Shown: positions 1 to 5,935 of the stretch, piece after piece | Layout of the letters: each line of letters begins with the position of its first letter | How positions within the stretch are numbered: position 1 is the first letter of the stretch | Source: Bacteroidota bacterium | GTDB lineage: Bacteria; Bacteroidota; Bacteroidia; Chitinophagales; Chitinophagaceae | Direction of reading: 5' to 3' | DNA: 7,134 nt | Assembly (NCBI GenBank): GCA_023396345.1 | Contig: JAEWWO010000255.1 | Span: 1 to 7,134 of the forward strand | The notes under the pieces: model-generated | Database searches by the model: none | What the model was told of the DNA's origin: nothing | Seen by the model: the letters and a program-made list of their open reading frames with translations, nothing else | Made by a program: the position numbers and the translations under genes

Positions 1-1134
1 TACTACGAAGTATTGGGTGTGTCAAAGTCTTCCAATGCTGACGAGATAAAAAAGGCTTATCGCAAAGTAGCAATGCAGTATCATCCCGACAGAAATCCGG
101 GAGATCACGAAGCAGAAGAAAAATTTAAAGAAGCTGCGGAAGCCTATGAAGTACTGAGCGACGAAACCAAAAGAGCTAAGTATGATCGTTACGGACATCA
201 GGCTTTTGGTCCGGGCATGGGCGGAGGTTACGGAAGCGGCGGCATGAATATGGAAGATATATTCAGTCATTTTGGTGATATTTTCGGAGACGGCGGCTTT
301 GGAGATTTCTTCGGCGGCGCACAGTCGCAAAGGGCTGCGGGCAGAAGAGGAAGTAATCTGAGAGTGAGAGTAAGACTGAATTATCAGGAAATAGCAGCAG
401 GCGTCACCAAAAGCATTAAAGTAAAAAAATATGTGAGCTGTAATACCTGCGACGGTTCCGGTGCAAAAGATAAAAACAGTATTCAGGATTGTAAAACCTG
501 TCATGGTTCGGGTCAGGTAAGAAAAGTAACCAATACTTTTCTGGGTCAGATGCAGACTGTAACACAATGTCCTACCTGTAATGGTGAAGGTTATATTATT
601 ACAGCCAATTGTTCAAGCTGTAAAGGCGAGGGCAGAGTATATGGCGAAGAAACCATCGATATAAAAATACCGGCAGGCGTACAGGAAGGTATGCAGCTAA
701 GCATGAGCGGTAAGGGAAATACCGGCGAACGTGGCGGTATGAGCGGCGATTTAATTACTTTGATTGAAGAAGAAAAACATCCTGACCTGCACAGAGACGG
801 AATGAATGTTGGCTACGATCTTCATATCTCATTTCCCGAAGCCGTGTTCGGAACTACTATAGAAGTGCCTACCATTGACGGACGTGCTAAAATAAAAATT
901 CCTGCCGGCACACAAAGCGGAAAATTATTCAGATTGAAAGGGAAGGGGTTTCCGGATGTGAACCGTTATGGAAAAGGCGATCAACTGGTAAATGTAAACA
1001 TCTGGACACCACAACATATATCGGATGATGAAAAAGAAGCACTGCGTAAAATGGAAGAGAGTGAAAACTTTAAACCAAATCCTACCAAATCAGAAAAGAA
1101 TTTCTTTGATAAATTAAAAGATATTTTTTCTTAA
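1..1134 (+). CDS. dnaJ: Chaperone DnaJ (Hsp40), type I, 5'-truncated by window edge
   Basis: Cytosolic co-chaperone that binds unfolded polypeptides, stimulates the DnaK ATPase and hands substrates to DnaK/GrpE. The frame is open from base 1 ([11 protein letters not shown]), so only about 4-6 N-terminal residues (typically M-x-KRD) are missing; the TTG at base 13 is internal Leu, not a start. Visible order, numbering from the first codon: J domain with the DnaK-activating HPD triad at residues 28-30 (bases 82-90); Gly/Phe-rich linker at about 66-103; zinc domain with four intact CxxCxGxG repeats at 147-154, 164-171, 190-197 and 204-211; then the C-terminal substrate-binding domains, ending [10 protein letters not shown]. 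The 377 visible residues match the usual 370-390. Tandem in-frame stops TAA TAG end the gene. All four zinc motifs mark it as a true DnaJ rather than CbpA. grpE is the usual upstream neighbour in this phylum, but that region is outside the window. Confidence 0.97.
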   Translation, partial: YYEVLGVSKSSNADEIKKAYRKVAMQYHPDRNPGDHEAEEKFKEAAEAYEVLSDETKRAKYDRYGHQAFGPGMGGGYGSGGMNMEDIFSHFGDIFGDGGFGDFFGGAQSQRAAGRRGSNLRVRVRLNYQEIAAGVTKSIKVKKYVSCNTCDGSGAKDKNSIQDCKTCHGSGQVRKVTNTFLGQMQTVTQCPTCNGEGYIITANCSSCKGEGRVYGEETIDIKIPAGVQEGMQLSMSGKGNTGERGGMSGDLITLIEEEKHPDLHRDGMNVGYDLHISFPEAVFGTTIEVPTIDGRAKIKIPAGTQSGKLFRLKGKGFPDVNRYGKGDQLVNVNIWTPQHISDDEKEALRKMEESENFKPNPTKSEKNFFDKLKDIFS

Positions 1135-1150
1135 TAGAATACAAAGAGCT

Positions 1151-1201
1151 ATCTAAAAAAATGTCATCCTTCGCTATGCGAAGGATGACATTTTTTTAGA
1201 T
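1151..1201. terminator. Bidirectional intrinsic terminator hairpin between convergent genes
   Basis: The sequence shows perfect inverted arms at 1151-1174 and 1178-1201 (24 bp each) around a 3-base TAT loop. The core stem is TGTCATCCTTCGC with its complement. The outer part is seven A's on the left arm and seven T's on the right, so either strand gives a GC-containing stem followed by a U-tract. It starts 16 bases after the dnaJ stop and ends 13 bases before the minus-strand ligase stop, so it can end transcription from both sides. The exact symmetry is stronger than a terminator needs; it may also be a copy of a dispersed palindromic repeat. Confidence 0.88.
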
Positions 1202-1214
1202 GATGAGTCTTGCG

Positions 1215-2843
1215 TTATATGTACAAATATCTCTTGATGCTTCTCTTCGGTGTTTTTATAAATTCTTCTTTCTGAATATTAAAATCAGCCACATTCATAA
1301 ACTTCGGCATTTTATGATTAAGAGCGTTGATGTGATGTTTATATAGTTTCATCAATGCTTCTTCATTTAGTTTTTCTTTTTGTACCACATCCTGATCGGG
1401 ATAAATCAAGGCAATTAATTTATTCTCGCGTTGTATTACCAGACTTTCGCCAACGCCATGCATATTATTAAGCACTGCTTCTATTTCGTCAGGATAAATA
1501 TTTTGTCCGCTTGCTCCGAGTAACATGGTTTTGCTTCTGCCTTTAATATATATGGTGCCATCAGGATCTATAGTTCCCAAATCACCTGTATGCATCCAGC
1601 CATCGGGTTCTATGATTTCTTTAGTCAGTTCTTCATTTTTGTAATAACCTGTCATCACACCTTCACCGCGTACCATGATTTCACCGGGAATTTCAGCAGG
1701 TTTATCAGAAATAATTTTTGCTTCCAATGTGTCAATCACTTTACCTGAAGAGCTTAATTTAAACTCTTCCCAAGGAGTATAGCTAATGAGCGGGCCGCAT
1801 TCCGTCATTCCGTAACCTACCGTAAATTTGAATTTTATTTTTCTGAAAAATTGTTCGGCTTCTTTGCTGAAAGCCGCACCACCAACAACTATTGCTTTAA
1901 ATTTTCCGCCAAAAGCATCAGACAAAGATTTATTTATTTTTTTGTAAACAACATTCCTTAACAGAGGAACACTGGTCATAAATTTAATCTTCGGTTGTTT
2001 TAACAGCGGGATAATTTTATTCTTATAAATTTTTTCAATAACCAAAGGAACAGATAATATTAATGCAGGTTTCACCTCTCCAAACGCTTGCAGAATTACT
2101 TGTGGCGAAGGAGATTTTGTGAGAATGGTAATATTACATCCTAATGAAAAAGGAAACAATAACTCAAACGCACATCCAAACGCATGCGCCAACGGAAGGA
2201 AAGAAACAATTTTATCTCCGGATTCCAAAGGCATATTTTCCTGAGCAAATTTTACGTTGGCTGCAAGACTGTTATAAGGCAGCATCACACCTTTTACAGA
2301 GCCCGTGGTTCCTGATGTATAGCTGATTACAGCCAATGCATCATTAGGCACTACAGGAAGGAAAAAACTTTCCTGAGAAGTATTGGCAATTTCAGACATG
2401 GTATAAATATCTTCATATTCAGGTTTGCTGAATTGTAAAGTTGCAAAACTGTTGACAGATAATGTGGCTTTTAAATTCTTCATCACATTCTCTTCAAATT
2501 TGCTGTATATAGTTTCTTCGCAGAAAAGTACAACAGAATCGGAATGATTTACCAGTTGCTGCAAATCGTCTGGTTTAAATTCAGGAAGTATAGGCACTAT
2601 GGTTGCTCCGTAAGATACAGTTGCAAGATACACAATTGCCCAGCGTGCTGAGCTGCGACTGATGAGAGCAACTTTATCTCCACGCTTTACATCAAGCTTT
2701 TTAAAGGTTTCGTGCAAGCGTAAAATAATAATGCCGACTTCAGCGTAGGTAAATGATTCGCCTTTATAATCTGAAAGGGCAGGGTGTTGCCAGTTTTCCT
2801 TAATACCCTGTTCTATATATTCTACAAAATTTTCTTTAAGCAT
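1215..2843 (-). CDS. Long-chain fatty acid-CoA ligase-like AMP-forming enzyme (ANL superfamily)
   Basis: Predicted to activate a carboxylic acid, most likely a long-chain fatty acid, with ATP to an acyl-AMP and then acyl-CoA at the cytoplasmic side of the membrane. At 542 residues it is near full family length (E. coli FadD is about 560). Visible motifs: ATP-binding P-loop SYTSGTTGSVKG at 174-185; FLPLAHAFG at 215-223; SVPLVIEKIYKN at 264-275, typical of long-chain acyl-CoA synthetases; VGYGMTE at 342-348; HTGDLG at 418-423 with the ribose-binding Asp421; hinge GRSK at 435-438, followed by GQNIYPDEIE at 446-455. The C-terminal A10 motif reads KTPKRSIKR, with Ser535 where the catalytic Lys usually sits. 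No signal peptide is seen. The ATG at 2843 gives a normal N-terminus; no clear Shine-Dalgarno is visible. It is last in the minus-strand block, 36 bases after the Nudix gene. The exact substrate cannot be read from sequence; another carboxylate (e.g. an aryl or medium-chain acid) is possible. Confidence 0.9.
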   Translation of the reverse strand: MLKENFVEYIEQGIKENWQHPALSDYKGESFTYAEVGIIILRLHETFKKLDVKRGDKVALISRSSARWAIVYLATVSYGATIVPILPEFKPDDLQQLVNHSDSVVLFCEETIYSKFEENVMKNLKATLSVNSFATLQFSKPEYEDIYTMSEIANTSQESFFLPVVPNDALAVISYTSGTTGSVKGVMLPYNSLAANVKFAQENMPLESGDKIVSFLPLAHAFGCAFELLFPFSLGCNITILTKSPSPQVILQAFGEVKPALILSVPLVIEKIYKNKIIPLLKQPKIKFMTSVPLLRNVVYKKINKSLSDAFGGKFKAIVVGGAAFSKEAEQFFRKIKFKFTVGYGMTECGPLISYTPWEEFKLSSSGKVIDTLEAKIISDKPAEIPGEIMVRGEGVMTGYYKNEELTKEIIEPDGWMHTGDLGTIDPDGTIYIKGRSKTMLLGASGQNIYPDEIEAVLNNMHGVGESLVIQRENKLIALIYPDQDVVQKEKLNEEALMKLYKHHINALNHKMPKFMNVADFNIQKEEFIKTPKRSIKRYLYI

Positions 2844-2864
2844 AATTAGTAAGTAATAAAGTAT

Positions 2865-2872
2865 CGAAGATA
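2865..2872 (-). promoter_or_regulatory. Possible Bacteroidota -7 promoter element before the acyl-CoA ligase
   Basis: The minus strand reads TATCTTCG, which matches the Bacteroidota -7 consensus TAnnTTTG at five of six fixed positions. It lies in the 36-base gap between the Nudix stop and the ligase start, leaving 21 bases to the ATG. No convincing TTG-type -33 box lies about 20 bases upstream, so it is weak. If real, it would give the ligase its own transcript in addition to read-through. Confidence 0.25.
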
Positions 2873-2879
2873 AGAAATT

Positions 2880-3311
2880 TTATATCTGTTTTAATTTCTG
2901 CAGGAATATTTTCACTGCAATCTTATCAATCGGTAGTGTCAACGTTTCTTCTGTAATATCGTTTATAGGCACCCAGCGAAAGTTTTCCATCTCCGCAAAA
3001 CTTGGTTCATTGCTGTATTGTATTTCTTTTTCTTCTAAAGGATTTACCATATAATAAATAGAAATAACCTGATCATCCGCATTGAAGGCTGACTGCTGAT
3101 AAAAATCTGTAGTATATACATGTTCGCCGGCTTCTACGTTCCAGTTCATTTCTTCCATAAATTCCCGTTTGATGCAATCGCGCGTACCTTCGCCTAACTC
3201 CAATCCTCCGCCGGGAAATTTAGTGTAGTATTTTCCGTAAATAGTTTCATCGCTTAATAAAATATGATTGTCTTTAAGTACAATTCCATACACACGAATG
3301 TTGAATGCCAT
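2880..3311 (-). CDS. Nudix (MutT-like) hydrolase
   Basis: Cytoplasmic Mg-dependent pyrophosphohydrolase that would cleave a nucleoside diphosphate linked to another moiety; the substrate is not identifiable. The protein is 143 residues, a single Nudix domain. The Nudix box spans residues 35-57, from GGLELGE through REFMEEMNW, with the expected spacing and the metal ligands Glu50, Glu53 and Glu54 present. The usual Gly near the end of the box is Asn56. Upstream, VYGIVLKDNHILLSDE forms the first strand pair, and the C-terminal ENFRWVPINDI is the common wall strand of the fold. Its start is 23 bases after the ABC-F stop and its stop is 36 bases before the ligase start, which suggests an operon. 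No clear ribosome binding site is seen; the region before the ATG is A/T-rich, as is common in Bacteroidota. Possible roles include nucleotide-pool sanitation or ADP-ribose/NADH-type hydrolysis. Confidence 0.9.
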   Translation of the reverse strand: MAFNIRVYGIVLKDNHILLSDETIYGKYYTKFPGGGLELGEGTRDCIKREFMEEMNWNVEAGEHVYTTDFYQQSAFNADDQVISIYYMVNPLEEKEIQYSNEPSFAEMENFRWVPINDITEETLTLPIDKIAVKIFLQKLKQI

Positions 3312-3334
3312 AAAATTTTCTGATTAAAAAAATG

Positions 3335-5221
3335 TTACATAATCAATTCGCTCAGCTCCAGCCAGCGCATCTCTTTTTCTTCCAGCAATACTGATATTTC
3401 GCTGATGCGATGACTATATTTTGTGAGTAATTCATAATCACCATCAGGGTTAGAGAGTTCGTTTTCCAGTTGTGATTTTTCTGCTTCCAGCTCTGCAATT
3501 TCATTTTCCAGAGTTTCAAATTCTCTCTTCTCTTTATAAGATGCTTTCTTTTTTTCTGCTGTATTATTTTCCTCTTTAAGTTGAAAAACTTTTTCAACAG
3601 CAGGTTGATTTTCTTTTTCTTTCTGCTCTTTTTCCTTTTGCCAGACTCTGAACTGACTGTAGTTTCCGGGATAATCAGTAATAATACCGTCTCCTTCAAA
3701 TACAAAAAGATGATCAACCAACTTGTCCATAAAATAACGGTCGTGCGAAACAATCAGCACACACCCAGGAAACTCCAATAAAAAATTTTCCAGTACGCCC
3801 AATGTAGGTAAATCCAAATCGTTGGTAGGCTCATCCAAAATTAAAAAGTTTGGATTTCTGAAAAGAATGGTGAGTAATTGCAGACGCTTTTTTTCCCCGC
3901 CGGATAAGGATTCCAGAAAAGTAAATTGTTTTTCGGGAGGGAATAAAAATAATTCCAGAAACTGAGCAGCACTCAGGCTTCCGCCTTTTGCCAGCGGAAA
4001 ATTTTCTGCAAAAGATTTTACGTATTCTATTACACGCAGATTCTCTTTTATTTCTAAACCCTGCTGCGAGTAGTTTCCAAATACAACCGTTTCGCCTACA
4101 TTTATTTTTCCACTGTCTGCTTCCTGCAATCCCTGCAAAATATTCAGAAACGTAGATTTTCCTGCTCCGTTTTTTCCAACAACACCAATGCGTTCTCCTT
4201 TGCTGAATGTATAATCAAAGCCTTTTAGAATAGGAAGGTCGCCATAAGACTTATATACTTTTTTCATTTCAATAATCTTACCGCCAAGCCTTGACATTTT
4301 CATGTTCAGTTCAAGCTGACTGTCCACAACCTTTTGCTTTGCTTTATCTTCAACCAGATAAAAATTATCCTGACGCGCTTTGCTTTTAGTAGTGCGCGCT
4401 CTGGGTTGTTTGCGCATCCATTCCAGTTCTTTTCTGTAGAGGTTTTTAGCTTTATCAATACTTGCAATTTCGTTTTCTATACGCTGTGCTTTTTTCTCTA
4501 AATAGTTGTCATAATCTCCTCTGTAAACGTGTAATGCCGAGCGTTCCAGCTCCCAAATCTGATTGCAGGTTGCGTCTAGAAAATATCTGTCGTGCGTAAC
4601 AAGCAACAAGGTTATTTTTTCGTGATTGAGATAATTCTCCAGCCATTCGATCATTTCCACATCCAGATGGTTGGTTGGTTCATCCATCATAAGCAATGTA
4701 TGCTTATGCTCAAAGCCAATATCTATAAGAGTTTTAGCGAGTGCAACTCTTTTGCGTTGTCCGCCGCTCATGGTATGCAGCAACTGGTCGTATTCGGTAA
4801 TATTTAGTCTGCCCAGTATTTCCTTTACTTTATATTCAAAATCCCATGCGCCTGCATCGTTCATTTGAGGTATAAGACCGGTAAGCGTTTCGTTATCGTT
4901 ATGCTTGAGCGCCTGTTCGTAATTTTTGATAAGTTGTATCGTAGGATGATTGATGTGCAGTACATTTTCCAATACATTTTTCTCTTCTTCAAAATCAGGA
5001 TTTTGCTCAAAGAGAGCCACGGATACATCTTTATGAATCCAGATTTTGCCTTCATCCACAGTTTCTTTGCCGGTTATGATTTTTAGTAAAGTGCTCTTGC
5101 CTACACCGTTTCGGGCTATCAAAGCAATTTTATCTCCTTCATTTATGTTGAAGGAAATATTTTCAAACAAAGGCGTAATGCCAAAACTTTTAGTAATGTT
5201 CTCCGCAGATAAATAATGCAT
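3335..5221 (-). CDS. uup: ABC-F family ATPase, Uup-type
   Basis: Soluble twin-ATPase ABC protein with no membrane segments, so not a transporter. Family members act on the ribosome E site; E. coli Uup is linked to branched DNA intermediates and transposon excision. First ABC domain: Walker A ARNGVGKST at 36-44, signature MSGGQ at 151-155, Walker B with catalytic Glu181 in DEPTNHLD, switch His210. The inter-domain linker carries the Uup-type stretch ELEWMRKQPRARTTKSKAR at 265-283. Second ABC domain: Walker A GKNGAGKST at 349-357, signature LSGGE at 439-443, Glu464 in DEPTNDLD. A charged linker rich in Lys and Glu (about 535-565) leads to a C-terminal coiled coil at about 567-628, the feature that separates Uup from EttA; 628 residues matches Uup (about 635). 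The first Walker A begins with Ala36 rather than Gly. The ATG at 5221 gives the expected N-terminus, MHYLSAENITKSFG. The symbol is by domain architecture; the physiological role is inferred. Confidence 0.93.
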   Translation of the reverse strand: MHYLSAENITKSFGITPLFENISFNINEGDKIALIARNGVGKSTLLKIITGKETVDEGKIWIHKDVSVALFEQNPDFEEEKNVLENVLHINHPTIQLIKNYEQALKHNDNETLTGLIPQMNDAGAWDFEYKVKEILGRLNITEYDQLLHTMSGGQRKRVALAKTLIDIGFEHKHTLLMMDEPTNHLDVEMIEWLENYLNHEKITLLLVTHDRYFLDATCNQIWELERSALHVYRGDYDNYLEKKAQRIENEIASIDKAKNLYRKELEWMRKQPRARTTKSKARQDNFYLVEDKAKQKVVDSQLELNMKMSRLGGKIIEMKKVYKSYGDLPILKGFDYTFSKGERIGVVGKNGAGKSTFLNILQGLQEADSGKINVGETVVFGNYSQQGLEIKENLRVIEYVKSFAENFPLAKGGSLSAAQFLELFLFPPEKQFTFLESLSGGEKKRLQLLTILFRNPNFLILDEPTNDLDLPTLGVLENFLLEFPGCVLIVSHDRYFMDKLVDHLFVFEGDGIITDYPGNYSQFRVWQKEKEQKEKENQPAVEKVFQLKEENNTAEKKKASYKEKREFETLENEIAELEAEKSQLENELSNPDGDYELLTKYSHRISEISVLLEEKEMRWLELSELIM

Positions 5222-5225
5222 ATAG

Positions 5226-5233
5226 CGAAGATA
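5226..5233 (-). promoter_or_regulatory. Possible -7 promoter element immediately before the ABC-F gene
   Basis: The minus strand reads TATCTTCG, a five-of-six match to TAnnTTTG, and is the same octamer as the one before the acyl-CoA ligase. It sits in the 117-base gap after the lipoprotein gene, the longest gap in the minus-strand block and so the likeliest place for a promoter. Only four bases separate it from the ATG, so initiation here would give an mRNA with almost no leader. No clear -33 TTG is visible about 20 bases upstream. The rest of the gap (5234-5338) shows no strong hairpin or small ORF. Confidence 0.3.
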
Positions 5234-5338
5234 ATTCTTTAGCTCTGAAAATGTTGATGTGTGTAAATATGTTTTATTTTACTCTCTGAAAAGGGGAGGT
5301 TTTACAGATAATGCTTTCATCCTTATTAATTATTCACT

Positions 5339-5893
5339 CTAATTGTAGTGATTTTCATCTATATAAAAATAACCGTCATTTCTTTTCCAGTACCACAGCG
5401 AGTTATTAGGAATTTTATACAGAAAGTAAACACCGCGTGCGCCTTGTTTTTGCATGCTTGCAGGTACATAGATAACGCGTGGAGGTATTACGTTGTAACG
5501 GCTGGTAAGATTTTTTGCCTGATTCGGTGTATAAGCTCTTACAACCATACTGATAGAATCTAAATTATGATTTACATGATTGGGTAAAATATTAGGATCC
5601 ACTACCACATTGCCTTTGCTGTCGATAACTGCCATTGCTTTTTCTGTAGCAGCAGGAACTTTTGAAGCATTGGTGTTGATGTTGACATTCACATTTTCGT
5701 TGCCTTCAATTTTGTTGTCGAGCGGCACAACTGCTTTAGTCATGTATTGTTTATCGCTCGGTACTCTGTCGGGTGAAACAGGTGGACGATTAGTAGTTTC
5801 CGTAGTTTTTGCAGGTATGTTTCTTCTTCGGCAGGAAGCAAGAATCAGTAAACACAAAGCAAACAATAATATAGTTCTGTTATTCATTTTCAT
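5339..5893 (-). CDS. Hypothetical lipoprotein with aromatic C-terminal segment
   Basis: I do not recognise the family. The protein has 184 residues and begins with a lipoprotein signal: basic start, hydrophobic run at 8-19 and lipobox LASC with the modified Cys21. The residues after Cys are RRRN, not the acidic/Ser-rich surface-export signals described in some Bacteroidota, so inner-face or periplasmic anchoring is more likely (inference). Residues 25-60 are Thr/Pro-rich and probably disordered. Residues 65-75 alternate Asn with hydrophobic or small residues (NENVNVNINTN). The C-terminal 50 residues look folded: PPRVIYVP at 137-144, then GVYFLYKIPNNSLWYWKRND and a last segment GYFYIDENHYN, rich in Tyr and Trp. 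It starts 42 bases after hisS, so could be co-transcribed; a weak TTAATTTG element at 5906-5913 on the minus strand could be its own promoter. The ATG at 5893 is chosen; ATG at 5887 (M3) is equally possible. The lipobox and codon structure argue for a real gene. Confidence 0.8.
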   Translation of the reverse strand: MKMNNRTILLFALCLLILASCRRRNIPAKTTETTNRPPVSPDRVPSDKQYMTKAVVPLDNKIEGNENVNVNINTNASKVPAATEKAMAVIDSKGNVVVDPNILPNHVNHNLDSISMVVRAYTPNQAKNLTSRYNVIPPRVIYVPASMQKQGARGVYFLYKIPNNSLWYWKRNDGYFYIDENHYN

Positions 5894-5935
5894 TTTTTAA
5901 TAATACAAATTAAACAAAATCAATTGGTATTCCCT

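Noticed and set aside
22..567. 181-codon open frame on the minus strand opposite dnaJ
   Set aside because: It lies fully antisense to a well-supported dnaJ, and its composition follows the complement of the J and zinc domains; no recognisable domain.
3546..3556. A7 tract in the ABC-F coding strand as a programmed frameshift site
   Set aside because: The zero frame continues through an intact coiled coil to the expected Uup length; there is no stimulatory structure or sensible alternative product.
3352..3753. 133-codon frame overlapping the end of the ABC-F gene on the same strand
   Set aside because: Its Lys/Trp-rich translation is the out-of-frame reading of the A-rich linker and coiled-coil coding region; not a protein-like sequence.
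4592..4868. Two overlapping plus-strand open frames inside the ABC-F gene
   Set aside because: Antisense to conserved ABC motifs (Walker B, signature); shadows of codon bias.
5282..5298. Small hairpin (CTCTCT/GGGGAG with GAAAA loop) in the gap before the ABC-F gene
   Set aside because: It needs two G-U pairs on the plus strand and has A-C mismatches on the minus strand, where the genes are; no proper U-tract follows.
1215..5893. The lipoprotein, ABC-F, Nudix and acyl-CoA ligase genes as a new functional system
   Set aside because: Each member is a common housekeeping-type family, there is no shared substrate or fused domain, and co-orientation alone does not show joint function.
5580..5900. 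Hydrophobic 106-codon frame antisense to the lipoprotein, resembling a membrane protein
   Set aside because: The hydrophobicity arises from complementing Asn/Lys/Thr codons; the opposite frame has a convincing lipoprotein signal and no competing start context supports this one.
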